A stretch of DNA of 64,000 bases from Favolaschia claudopus. Its lineage: Eukaryota; Basidiomycota; Agaricomycetes; Agaricales; Mycenaceae. The notes under the pieces are model-generated. The model was not told the origin of the DNA. It did not search any database and saw nothing but the letters and a program-made list of their open reading frames with translations. The position numbers and the translations under genes are program-made. Shown in pieces: positions 44,410 to 56,400 of the stretch (the first letter of the stretch is position 1; the number at the start of each line of letters is the position of its first letter). Location: contig JAWWNJ010000148.1 of assembly GCA_037176885.1 (NCBI GenBank), positions 186,001 through 250,000 of the forward strand. The letters run 5' to 3'.

Positions 44410-45172
44410 CAGTATAGTGCCGCTCCTTGGATCACTGCCCTTCCTTGGATCATCGATTTCTCCTGCCACAACTATTGAACCTGAGCTCAAATCCTCTTAC
44501 ACAGGACATACTGGATGGGTTCTGCATCCACTGAATTAATTTTGAGGTGAAAGCTTGACCGCAGCGCGAGTGAGTCGAGGATTGGTGCAAATCAGCCACT
44601 GATCCCTTATCAATCACCTTTCTGATTCGTGGATCTTGGTCCAATGTGTCAATGGAAGGCCCCGACGATTTTTGAGTATGATCTATGACCTCTTTTGGAG
44701 CACTTTTATCGAAAGGATCGGGCAAATCAGTGCAGAAATGGCCCCAATAAATTTGGGAATGGTGGGAACCGGTGGAAGTGTCACATAATGTCACAGACCT
44801 GCCTCAAAATCAGCGGTTGCGGGAGTCTCAAAAGTGCTCAAAACATGTCGAAGCACTGAGCATTCAACATAGATATAATAGAATATGCACTCCAGGCACA
44901 GTACCAGTGGTTAGGATAGGGACAGAGCAGGAGGAAAAGAGAAATCAGCGAGTGACGGCATGATCCAAGGAAGGTGAATCGTGACGTTTTGACAGGTCAG
45001 CGCAATATTTTTTGTGGGCTCACGCACAGTCTGAGGCACTCAAGCTGAAGCTGCAATTCAACCTATTTTGTCGTCTAGTATCTGCAGTTTTAAATTCAGG
45101 AGTTAATTGTATGACGTTGAAGAGTTATAAGCGAAAGATCAAAGTGGTGATCCAAGGAGCGGCACTATACTG
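44410..45172. mobile_element. 763-bp TIR element (CAGTATAGTGCC family)
   Basis: Inverted repeats CAGTATAGTGCCGCTCCTTG + GATCA between TA dinucleotides (44408-44409 and 45173-45174). No transposase inside. Confidence 0.85.
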
Positions 45173-45254
45173 TATGTTAGGGTTGATATATTCTTATGCC
45201 TCTCATTTCTGTCCTCGTCCTTGAGTTAAAAGCTGGGTTGTGGTTTTTCATAAT

Positions 45255-45425
45255 TGTTTTTTTTTCGCGTGACGCGCAGAATCTACAGGATTCTACAAGG
45301 GTTCTACGGGCCTTCTACAGAGAACTACGTAGATTTGGGCATTCTACGGAATGCTATATATAGGGTACCCTTGTCTACGGTTACTACAGCAACTACAGGG
45401 CTACGTAGCGCTACATAGAGGGCCC
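45255..45425 (+). repeat. CTACRG minisatellite
   Basis: Dense repetition of TTCTAC, CTACAG, CTACGG and CTACGTAG words with irregular spacing. A related segment surrounds the MITE at 40836-41215. Confidence 0.65.
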
Positions 45426-45615
45426 AGGTATTGCTGATCTGAGTCGGTGCAGCGTCCGAGTTGCGTGGGCGACGATGAGGGCTTGTGAGATGTAGGGCTA
45501 CCTTGGTCGATGTTTAGGCGGGAACGAGGTGATGGGAACGATAGTGTTAGATTTCGATACAAAAAAACCTGCGATGAGCGCAGAGTGCCGCTATGTACAA
45601 TCTGATATTATATTA

Positions 45616-46806
45616 TTGCAGTTTGCATATGTATTGGCACAGCCGCATTTTGTAGAATTTTGAGTTGCCTCAGTATATGATTTATTCCTCCCTCAATTCC
45701 GGGTGGATTCCTTTGAGACCATAACCAAAATTCACCGTTTTGGGAGGCGCATCTAGCCATACCAAATTCATAGCTAAATACGCGTGTCTAAAAATCTCAA
45801 TATCCTTCAATAACCGTTCGGCGCGTGAATTTACACGGTGAGATCAGGGTGCTTTGAGGTAAAAGTTCAAGGTATAAACTGTTTGAATACCTCCCGGCTA
45901 CACACCTCTAAAGTTTGGAACAAAATGAGGGCGGATTGACGCGGCCGCGACGCGTCGAAGAAGGCCAATCAATGCGCTGATCGGACGGGTTGCCACCACG
46001 AAAGCTCAGTGCAGGAAGAAAGGGCTGCTTGCTCAAAGGTCAATAGCGTACCCCAAATGCCTTCTCAACGCTCTGGGTCCACGCTTAGCGGAGCTTTGAG
46101 GAACAACACCTTGTAGTGACACACCAGGGCCACTGAGTGTACCCCGTTCAAGGTACCACTGGCGGCATCTCAGCAGGTAAGAGCCTCTTCATGATCTACG
46201 GGGCGCTCCAAGACATCGAGAAAGAGCCCAAGCTTGATTGCAGATTCTGCAGAATGCCTTGAAGGTTGGCTTCCATGTTCGACCCCAGAGTCTTGGACAA
46301 ATCTTGGTACTACGGCCGAATAGATAGCGTATTGTTGCTTCCTTCCTTTGCATAAAAGATACACTAGGCAAATCCAACAAGGAACGGGTCTCCCGGTGCC
46401 CTCTTAAGTAGTCTGAAGCGCTCGCGGACCGACAGAGGCCTAAGAGGGTGGAATGAGCTTCTTCGACGCATCGCGGGCGCGTCAATCCGCCTCCGTTTTG
46501 TTTCAAACTTGACAGGTATGTAGCCGATAGGTATATGAACACTTTCTACCTTGGACTTTCTCTCAAAGCGCCCTGATTTTACGGCGTAATTTCACGCGCC
46601 GAACAGCTGTTGGTAGGATATTGAGATTTTTAGACACGCGTATTTCGCTACAAATTTGGTATGGCTGGATGCGCCTCGCAAAACGGTGAATTTTGGTTAT
46701 GGTCTCAAAGGAATCCACTCGGAATTGAGGGAGGAATAAATCATGTACTGTAGCGCCTCAAAATTCTATCAAAATGCGGCTGTGCCAATATATTTGCAAA
46801 CTGCAA
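45616..46806. mobile_element. 1.19-kb foldback element with about 350-bp arms
   Basis: Arms 45616 to about 45965 and about 46465-46806 are imperfect inverted copies starting TTGCAGTTTGCA, flanked by TA (45614-45615 and 46807-46808). The interior (46189-46542 minus frame) has no recognisable protein. Confidence 0.75.
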
Positions 46807-47836
46807 TAAACCCTGGGTTTGACGAATAAACACTTCCTTGGTCAATCTGACCATGGTACGGGATGGTCCGACTGTGGGGCCGCAGTCAGGCTGACCGCGC
46901 CGCCACAGCCGGTTTGACCGCCGACACGGCTGATCTGACTGTGGTTTACGAGCTTGTAAAAACACCGGATTTATGGGTAGTTATAGGCAGTATAGACTTT
47001 ATGGTGTGATATTGTGTATTAGACTCAACAGAATAAAGACTTGTAGCAACATATGACAGGAACAGCCAGATTGACTGTGTTGAGAATGACTGTGCGGCGC
47101 ACAGTCGGCATGACCGTGGCAGGCCACGGTCAAAATTTAGGCGGTCAGAATAACCGCGCGAAAAATCAAATAACCGCGGCGCGGTCATACCGGCTGTGAC
47201 TTCTCTCTACAGTGCTTGTGTAACATATTAGACACCTTTCTCTCACTCTACAGGGCGTCAATGAACAAAACAATGTAGAAAGAGTGAAGTTCGAGGCCGT
47301 GCGACAGTGGATTTCCAAATATGGATGACCCTGACCGCCACCTTGAGGCAAGGTGAGGTGCACCAAGGGGCCCATCACCTTGAGGTGCCTCGACCTCACC
47401 TTGCGGCAGCACTACCGGTATATCTTCGTCGCCCACCACGTCACACGTAACACATCATGTGATCTCGTCCTTACCCCAAAAGACCGCCGATCCCCAGCTT
47501 TTCAGTCTGCATCCCCCGCAGCTGTACGGGACCAATTCAACAACTTTAGACACTCTCGGCTTCTGCCCTCCGACTTTTCAAACTCCGTTCCCTCCGCTTC
47601 GGCAAACACGTTTGATCGTGACTTCGGGTCACGGGTTCCGAGGAGTAGCGCACTTGCGGTTCAAGCCCCGGTCGGCCGGCGGCTGGGAAATGCAACTTTA
47701 ACAGACGCGCGGCAACAAATCATCCATCACACTTTGTCTGATCAGGCGTACGCTGCCGCCTTGATCCTTTGACGCCCATCCTACGGGGATCGCAACCTCG
47801 GCAAGCACTGGCCAAAGGCTGTCGGACCGGGACTTC
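46807..47836. other. Repeat-rich, no gene
   Basis: 46850-47180 holds many GGTCA/TGACC words in both orientations (GACTGTGG, CCGCGGCGCGGTCA), and 47325-47410 has inverted CACCTTGAGG/CCTCACCTTG words. Open frames carry no motif. Confidence 0.45.
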
Positions 47837-47980
47837 ATGCCCGAGGCACTGGGAGTTGATTGGTTGTATAAAAAGGGTGACGTGGGAGGAAAGGACGGAC
47901 TGGAAACGATTAATCATGTAGTCGATGTCGGCATGTCGTGTACTATAGCCGCTTGCAGCGGCTCGAGCACGTTAATTGAT

Positions 47981-48814
47981 CTCAACAACTCGCTGACAAC
48001 ACGCTTGGGGATCACTTACGAAGCCCTTGCTGGGGACGGGGAAACATATTTTTCTCAGACCCCGTTGGCTCGTGCAGTCGCCCTGCATCGTAACGGTGAC
48101 ATCCGCCTCACTCTCAACTCACCGGAGGAGGTGGTGACCCTCCGAGACCAGGAGAGCTCATGGCTGCCCTCGTTCTCCAGCCTTCTCAAAATCCGAACCC
48201 CACTCTTCGCCGTCATTGTCCACCGAGTGTCAACGTCAACCCGTACAGAGGCAGATGGAGATGCCTCTTGGGTACGAGACCTCGTTGACGACAATGAGTC
48301 TCGGATCCCGGGCATCGTCACCAACCTTCGGTCACTCCATTGGATTGGCCGCCGTTCTCCAGAGCAGCTCCGAGCAACCAAACGCCACTCATCGCTTGTC
48401 CTGTATTTTGACGATGCGGACGTGGCAAATGCCTGCATTCGAGAGCGCCTGGCTCTTGAAGGATTCCTCCACCGTGTCGAGAAGTACCGGCCCCGTCCCA
48501 GCCAGTGCTTCAAATGTTTCCGATTCGGTCATATTGCCTCCCAATGCCACAGCAAGGCTGTCTGTGGCACCTGCGCTGGTCCTCATCCCACTTCAGAATG
48601 CCGTTGCCCCAATGCCAAACCCTGCAAATCTGGCAAACAGTGCCCCCATATTGTCCCGAAATGCGCTCTGCGTGGCTGTGGTGGTAAACACTCAGCTACG
48701 GCGGCCGAGTGCCCTGTCCGTCAGATACTCTTCCGTCGCATCGAGGATGAACTTTCTGCCTCTGGGTCCTTCTTTGCTGGTATGCAAAGTGAGCACCGAG
48801 GCGAGTCCGTTTAA
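47981..48814 (+). pseudogene. LINE ORF1 (gag-like) with zinc knuckles, solo
   Basis: The frame is open from 47837 to 48814; the ORF1-like part starts at LNNSLTTRLGITYEAL. It reads HRNGDIRLTLNSPEE, LHWIGRRSPEQLRATKRHSS, LVLYFDDADVANACIRERLA, then CFKCFRFGHIASQC and CGTCAGPHPTSEC (CCHC zinc knuckles), CALRGCGGKHSATAAEC, and ends at a stop. It matches the minus-strand ORF1 at 9746-10836. The first ORF2-like residues may follow in another frame to about 49007, but there is no ORF2. The protein would package LINE RNA. Confidence 0.8.
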
Positions 48815-49059
48815 CACTTATTCTCCCTCCCCTCATGCCCCTTCTCTCTCACGTACAATCAACCGTACCTGGACTTCCGCTCCTAGAGCTTTTCGCCCCA
48901 TGAACCGAACCATACTCTCAAGTTTGTCCCAACATGAGCGTTCTCTCATGGCCTCGCATTTACTCGTGCCCGTGTCCACACCTAGTTTCTTGATCTACTC
49001 ATCATGACTACTCGTACCTACCGCAGTACCTACTATTAGCTACACAGAGGGAGTATATA

Positions 49060-49757
49060 CTAGAAACGAAAACGAAAACGACTATATATAGAATAGCCGA
49101 TAGATGGCCGGTGGTGCCCGTCGGCAGCAGGTTCAGAAACGAAAATGAAGCAGTCGGCACGGAACAAGTCAAGGTCGGCTCTATGACGCCAAGGGTCACG
49201 GTCACGTACATGCTCATGTTGGTCCCGTTCCGATGCTCGGCTACTACCTAAAAATAACCGAAATTGCCGTTTTTTCCCTCCGCAAATTGAGATGCTCGTG
49301 CAACTTAGCTACTGCCGGCAGCCAACACAAATTAACAGATAAATATAAAATAATAATATTTGTTTACTTTATGTAGTCCATTCTTGTTTCCTATTTACAT
49401 ACCTTTAGTGTTTGTCTATAAGTATCATGTTTGCCACGAAGCTCATACTTGGGTATCGTAAAAATTTCTATTTTATGATTTTGAAGTGAAGTGATCTTCA
49501 CGCTTCAATTAAGTGCTAAGTAAGACACGCCGTGTGCGTGACCTGGTACAGCCACTCGGACGCGTTCGGCAAGCGGCCGATGACACAATAGACCACGTAC
49601 ATTGATATACTGTGACTGTGACATCAATCCAATCCTCTCGGCTTCTTTGCCCTGTCATTTTCGTTTCTGAATGCTGGCAATTGATGGACTTGATGGCCTG
49701 GAAGGCCGCCTGATCATTATCAGCTAGCCGTGTTTTCGTTTTCGATTTTCGTTCATA
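49060..49757. mobile_element. Foldback element, about 0.7 kb
   Basis: Left GAAACGAAAACGAAAACGAC and right GTTTTCGTTTTCGATTTTCG are inverted repeats, and an inner pair (TTCAGAAACGAAAATGAA / ATTTTCGTTTCTGAATG) supports a foldback. The interior is AT-rich without a gene. Confidence 0.5.
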
Positions 49758-50341
49758 CCGACACAGAGGCGCACAGTAGCGACATATGCCCTAAAGGGCA
49801 TGAAACGTTACTTAATAAATTGATTCCATCATCACCAAGATCGCTGCGATTTCTGTCCGCAAAAATTCTACCTAATAGCCGGCATCTCTGTGCAGCATAA
49901 ATTGCGAATAAGCGCGGCCAGCAGAATTGTTTCAGCCAAGTTTGAGCACGGAGAGGTCTGTAAGGAGTAAGAGGACCCTGAGCTCGAAATTCTCTATGTA
50001 AAGGATATGAAGATGCAACGACTTTCCTAGGACTTCTGCGCTTCTTCTCCTCGTCGAACTGGGCTTGGTCTGAGCTATGGCGAAATCTACAGTGTGCAAG
50101 AAGCTTCCACCGTCCACCGGGCAGTCTCATCTTTTTCAAGGACAATTCATAACCCCCGGTCTGTATTCAGCCTCGAGCGGCTCGTGTACGGTCGCGGCCA
50201 CATCAATATGAGGATAGACAGGCTCCGACGGCAACCGGGGTATTCGAAGCCAATAACAGAGTCTGAAGTTCTTGCATCTCTTATGACTGCCTTGGCTAAC
50301 TATTCGCTCAGCCTGCATGGTTATCCTCCTTCTCGTTTACC
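49758..50341. other. No recognised gene
   Basis: A plus-strand frame at 50094-50381 (HNPRSVFSLERLVYGRGHIN, TESEVLASLMTALANYS) looks protein-like but has no known motif or splice support. Confidence 0.4.
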
Positions 50342-51393
50342 ATGCCAACCTTTTCGGCGTGGTGGACGCTTCCAGCTTTAGCTTTCGCACTTTTTTGTTT
50401 GCGGATGTACCGTTGGCGCAAGCTCAGCTCTACGAAAACCTATGGTGAGTTTTGTTCCACAGCTGGAGTTTTTGCATCGTCTCACATACAGTATTTTGAC
50501 GCTGCTTTACACAGCGACATTCCTTTACACACTTTGATTATTGGCCGCATTCGGGGAAAATTGGGCAAATCATGTAACTGTATACTCAATATGAGTTATT
50601 TAGGCCCCATTTAGATGTCTGAGCACGAGTTTTGGCCATAGATGGTCGGGAGCTGGCGAAAAGTGAGACATCAGTGCCATCAATTTTGGCAACTTTCATC
50701 AATCGGTCGTTTACACACTACAAATCTGTGAACATAGACACCCTCTCTTCATCTAAATCCTCGAAATATTGTTGGACACTCAGTGGGGTACTTAGAAAAG
50801 GTTTGTGTACTCAGATGTGGCATAAGAACAAAACATGAAACTCAAATCTCAAAATCATTTTTGGTGTGTAAAGGAGCGTCAAAATACTGTATAACAGTGA
50901 AACATGGACCTTCTACTCATCTTTGAGGCGGAGCGTCTTCCGATGATGGTATGAAACGTTCATTTGCGCGACGTTCAAACTCGCTAATATTCTGTTAGAT
51001 GACTCGGATTCTCCTGATGACCGGGAGCGCAAACGGAAGCGCAAGGGAAAGCAGCCAATGCGTCACCGCAAACGCCCTTCTGGTGCTACCAGCGAGCCCA
51101 TTGACCTATGTTCAGATTCGGAGTCCGAACTGCGCATTCGGGTCACTGCTGGTAGTAAGAAGCGCAAAGGCGGGATTTTTGTTGACGAGCTCATTTACCT
51201 CGACGATGCCAGGGAGGTTGACGATGTCCCACCAACAGATCGACGCGGTGCCTACATCATCGAGAGGATGCCTCCTGATCCGTTACCACGATCACTACCA
51301 CAGGCAGCACGCTCGCCTTCCCTCGAAGACCTCCACAAAGCCATTCATAGCATCCCACTCCCGAAGTCTACCGAGCCCACTCGGGTTGAGTAG
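50342..51393 (+). CDS. Small unrecognised spliced gene, MITE in its first intron
   Basis: Model: exon 50342-50444 (MPTFSAWWTLPALAFALFCL, then RMYRWRKLSS; the hydrophobic start could be a membrane anchor or signal), intron 50445-50927, exon 50928-50948 (GASSDDD), 50-bp intron 50949-50998, exon 50999-51393 (acidic then basic SPDDRERKRKRKGKQP, PIDLCSDSESELRIR, FVDELIYLDDAREVDDVPPT). The exons total 519 nt, 172 codons plus stop, with both joins in phase. The first intron contains a 401-bp TIR element; without it and one TA it is 80 bp. Its acceptor GAG is weak. No family recognised; the frame of the first exon is the least certain part. Confidence 0.4.
50489..50889. mobile_element. 401-bp MITE (CAGTATTTTGACGC family)
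   Basis: Inverted repeats CAGTATTTTGACGCT.CTTT + ACACA between TA dinucleotides (50487-50488 and 50890-50891). Confidence 0.85.
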
Positions 51394-51865
51394 GTCAAAA
51401 CCTACTCAGATCCAACGACCTATTCTCAACCCATGACCTATCAGCTTCGTCAAAGACCCTCGTTCTGTGGCAAGCTAAATTCACTGTTGTTTGTTCCTCG
51501 AACGTCATTGACAAGGATCGGGAGCGCCTCCCTCTCTTCTTCACGACGCACTCTTCCCGCCCTCGTCGATCTCTTGGAGAATAATGGCTGCTAGCTCAGC
51601 CAATGCAAACACCGTGGTATCACTTCTAACCACGAAGCCACCTTACACTTGTGAAACCCTACCTCTGTGACTGTAATACACCCCGAATTTGAAACTTACC
51701 TGGCCCACAAGACCTGCGCCCTTCCTCAACATTCTACAACTGAATTGCTGGATGACACTGGGAGGCCCCCCAAAATTACTCTGAGACTTTCTGAATCGGG
51801 GCAAACAACACACGGTGTGTTTAAAAGAGCAATTGAGGACGATTACAAGCTAACTCTCGCCCCCC
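51394..51865. other. Intergenic
   Basis: Between two small plus-strand genes. A 69-codon frame (51667-51876) overlaps the next start and has no motif. Confidence 0.5.
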
Positions 51866-52532
51866 ATGCCCTCTGATACACACACTCCTCCCAATTCTCC
51901 CCCCGCATACAACGACGCGGACATCCCCGCTACCGTGAACCTCGGTTCCCACACTGTCTCTACGCCAATTCTGGCGAACGACTCCGACTCCGACTCTAGC
52001 ATGCCCGATCTCGTGCCCTTCGACACCGATGACGAGGTTGTCTACAATAACGACCTCCGCCGAAACAACCGCCTCACTCCTGGCTCTGTCCAAGCCATCA
52101 CTCACCGTATGAATACTCTGGCCATTGCGGTACGTTTACTTTCACAATAACACCACGGCAACCTCCACTGATAAACACACGTCCAGCCTCGTACTCCAAC
52201 CGGACGTGATCTCGTGCCCGCCGAAGCGTTCTACCGCTTCCCCAATCGCCTTGTGCGGCGTGCTCTGGAAGACGCGATGGCGAGTAATGACCATGTTGTC
52301 AGTTTCCCTATTGCTATGAATACCATCTCTGACACTTGACTATACATAGACTCGTGTCCGAAATAATGTCCGTCATGCCAACTATGGAGGACGTCGTGGC
52401 CGAGGCCCTGAACACGCCCGTCTTGTTCACGATCAGATTGTCCGCGACCTTATCGGACAACTCCAGCGCGCGGAGCACGTCCTCCAAGGCTTCCTCGATG
52501 ATCACAACCGCTACTACCCTCGCCACCGCTAA
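51866..52532 (+). CDS. Intact three-exon gene, hypothetical protein of 185 aa
   Basis: Exons 51866-52129, 52187-52297 and 52350-52532; introns of 57 bp (GTACGT...CCAG) and 52 bp (GTCAGT...ATAG). Every exon is a whole number of codons (88, 37, 60 plus stop), so all joins are phase 0 and there is no internal stop. The N-terminus (MPSDTHTPPNSPPAYNDADI) is Pro-rich with a PPAY motif; then an acidic Ser/Asp stretch (DSDSDSSMPDL, DTDDE); exon 2 reads PAEAFYRFPNRLVRRALEDA; exon 3 is basic with GGRRGRG and a helical end (DQIVRDLIGQLQRAEHVLQG). PPAY could be a WW-domain ligand, as in adaptors of HECT ubiquitin ligases; this is only a motif inference. I do not recognise the family. Confidence 0.7.
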
Positions 52533-52963
52533 ATATCTCACCGTTACCTCCACCACCATTGACCTCTTACACCTACCCTTCTACCGCTGGTCTATTATGT
52601 CTCCTTTCTCGTAAAGCGAACCCTGCTTCAGTCTGTTACTCAAATGGTACACACTTACATCCAAAAATCCCAAAAAAAGGTGGCTGTACGATACGAGAAG
52701 TCGCTTAGTGTACCGAGCAAATTGTACTCTTATTATATTGTCAATCGAGGCATTTTACCTCATCGCAAGCTTGTCCGCAACGACTTCCAACCTTCAGCCT
52801 CTTCATCTCTCGAGACGGCGGTCTTAAAGCGCACCCAATCCAACATGAACATCAACCCGATTACTTCCTCAGATAGCACCACAGACCCTCCTCGGCGGCG
52901 AGCTCATACGGTGAATCCAGCAGAAGTTGGGGTGAAGAGGGGCCTAGCCCCGACTACCTTATA

Positions 52964-53490
52964 CTCGTCATGACCAAAAGTGACCGGAATTTGGCTTTTT
53001 AGAGTGAATTTCCGGTAGTCAGACAGCTTTGAGCAACATAGGCTTCCTCTATATGATGCTTTCTACGACTTTCATACTATGGGGATGGCATATGATATTT
53101 GGTTTTGAGTCAATAGATTAATCTTCCAAATTGTACCAATTTGGCAATATTTGGTCATTCTGCAGCACAGATACCAGAATTTCAGGTCAGTGAGTAATTG
53201 ACAACAGTCTTTAGCATCCTAAAGGTTTGTAGATGAGATATCCAAGGTTACCGGAATTTTCTCGTGGTTCAATGAGAGCGGCAACTCAGCATACCAAATT
53301 CTCATCTTCAAGCATAAATAAAAGAACATAGAGAGATAGCACGAAAGGACCACATTCTCTTTTACCTGGTTTATATGCAGTGATGTATGGTAATACACTT
53401 CCTATAGGACCAATTTACCCAGCGGTCACCCATACAAACTCGTTGCAAATACACATTTTTCTAATTCCGGTCACTTTTGGTCATGACGAG
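52964..53490. mobile_element. 527-bp TIR element (GACCAAAAGT family)
   Basis: Inverted repeats CTCGTCATGACCAAAAGTGA + CCGGAAT between TA dinucleotides (52962-52963 and 53491-53492). Same family as 39427-40417. It adjoins the 5' part of the L1-like LINE. Confidence 0.85.
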
Positions 53491-53492
53491 TA

Positions 53493-56400
53493 CGCGGCCC
53501 TTCCCGCAGCGACTTCGCTGCTTTGGCCGCTGCGGCGACATGCGAAAAGCAGCAAATTGGTGCTGTTTTCAATACCATTAAATCTTCCGAGTGTTCGCCT
53601 GCATCAGTCGAGGCGACTATGGAGGTCGAGCAACCGGAAGATTTTACCTCAAGTGCGTTTGTGAACGGCACAAAGAAAAGAAAATTCGCTTCGTTTAGTG
53701 AGGACAACGACGGCGTCGAAAGTGGCTTGCCATTTTCGAGGCCTCGTTGCCCCAATAATTCAAATACAACATCCCGGTCACTATATGGATCCCCCACAAC
53801 ATCCAATACTCTCCTACATTCACCCACAAACGACGATATTGCAGATGACTGGGATCATGTTAACGCTGAAATTAGGAGAACGAACAAGGTAACCGACTTA
53901 CCTACATCCGCAAAGTCAATCCGCTCCAACTTGGTCATTGGATCACTAAATATAGCGGGAAGAGAAACGTCCACTTCGATGCACACCCCACACCATAAAT
54001 TCCGCTACCTCAAGCAATTGATTGATGACCAACGTCTGGGTATCCTCGCAATGCAAGAGACGCATCTCGACGAAGCTGGGTCTGTGCAATTCCGTCAAAT
54101 ATATGATCGATGGTTCAAACTGCTCACCCAATCAATCCCACTGCAACCGCGGGCGTCGCAATATTACTGAACAAAAAGTTTGTAGATTTCGAAAATATAC
54201 GAACATACAATCTGGTTCCGGGCCGTGCTTTAATGGTTACTATTCCTTGGCATAAGGGGAAATCGCTCACAGTCCTGAATATCTATGCCCCAAACGCTCC
54301 GCAAGAGCGGGATTTACTCTGGAAAGAATTATGGTCAAAATGGCGTGACGACAAGCAACTCCCCCTTCCGAACATTACCTTGGGTGATTGGAACTTCATA
54401 GAAGATGGAAGAGATCGTTTATCGGGCTCGATGTTGCCCGTCCCACGCAGTTTCCACCGTTTAAAATCTCTTCTACAAATGGAAGATGGCTGGAGAAACA
54501 CCTTCCCAGACACCAGAGAATATACCTGTGTTCAGTGTAAAACGGATCCTACGAATAACTCAATCCACTACTCCAGATCGAGATTGGACCGCATATACGT
54601 ACAACATTCTCTCTTCGAGTCCTGTCGGCAATGGAACATCGAGAAAACTGCGATCAAATCAGATCACTCAATGGCGACTGTCCAAGTTGTATGTCGGTCC
54701 GACGAGAAACCTGGGAAAGGCCGATTCAGTCTTCCGCTCTACCTCTTAAAAACACGCAACTTTACTGACGAAATAGATCGACTGGGATTCGCCTTGAGAG
54801 ATGAATGTGATTCCTTGAAAAACCGACCACGAACCCCTGATGAAAATATCCAAATCCTGTGGGCCAATTTCAAACGACATACAGTGTCCCACGGAAAGGC
54901 ATGCTCATCGATTGATGATGAAGGGCTTAAGGATTTACGCACCTGGAGAGCCCGGCTCCATTTGATCATCCACGATACTGAAATTCCCATACAAGATCGA
55001 AATGTAGCCGCGTATATGCTTGAAAAGAAAATAAATGATTGTCTTAGCGAACGCGCGCAACAGAAAAAAGATCTGTCTCACACAAGGTATGATGTTGAAG
55101 GAGAGACCCTGCACAGCTCCTTCTGGACAAAGTCTGCCTCGGGTTACCACCTGAAAGAAACAATACATGAGTTTGTTAAACCGGGCCAGGGATCTCCGAT
55201 TCGATACGAAACCCGGTCGAAAGAAATGGCTGAAATGGCCGGTGAATACCATGATAGCATCCAGACCAAAGACCCCCATGATGCGTATGCAAAAATGTTA
55301 GCGACCTCCCTCGTTCTTGACCAATGTGAAGCTCACCTTCACCGCGACCAACACGACTCGATGGGAACGGAATTACGCACGGAGGAGATTAATGCTGCAC
55401 TGAGAATCTCAAAATCAGGATCTGCGCCGGGTATTGATGGCATCCCGTACGAGTTCTACAAATCGTTGCAAATTAAACACAAAACCAGGGTTCAGCGAGG
55501 CGAAGACTCGTGGAACGTGATGGAAATCCTCCAAGCACTCTTCGAGGACATCGAAACATTCGGTATTGTCCCGGGAACCGATTTTAATACAGGGTGGATG
55601 TGTCCGATATACAAGAAGGGGGATCGTGCCCAAGTCGCCAATTACCGACCTGTGACGCTATTGAACACCGATTACAAATTGTTAGCAAAGGCATACTCAC
55701 TGAGATTGACTGATATTGCCCCCCACCTCATCCACTCTGATCAAGCTGGCTTTATGAAAGGACGTAAGATTGAAGACCAAGTTAAACAGGTCAAATACTT
55801 ACTAAACTACGCCGATGCCGTCGAGGAAAACGGTGTCATTGTTGCACTAGATCAGGAAAAAGCCTATGATAGAATTGATCACTCGTACCTCATATCAACC
55901 CTTCGGCACATGCGATTCCCCGAAAGATTTTGCCGATTGGTTCAGAACCTGTACACAAACGCGGAAACAAGAGTTATGGTCAATGGCTACTTGAGTAAAC
56001 CCTTCACTGTAACGCGGGGAGTTCGACAGGGCGACCCCATATCATGCCTGCTATTTAATTTAGCAATTGAACCCCTGGCCTGTTTGATACGGAAATCAGA
56101 TCTACTCGGTATTAATATTCCCGGGACCGACCGTAAACTTCTCGTATCTCTTTTTGCCGATGATACCACTATATTCCTGTCGGATGCTGACAATTGGACA
56201 CATCTATGGGAAATTCTAGACCTGTGGTGTACCGCATCAACCTCACGATATAACATGGCTAAAACCGTACTGTTACCGTTCGGCTCTTCCACCTATAGAC
56301 AGAAATTTGTGTTGACGCGAAAATTGCGAGGCACGCGAAACCCAATTCCGGCCGACTTGAAAATAACACCTGACAATGATTCATGTCGCTTCCTTGGCGC

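Noticed and set aside
50999..51436. 145-codon plus-strand frame
   Set aside because: An overlapping frame has the typical acidic/basic composition and joins in phase to upstream exons; this one is a shadow.
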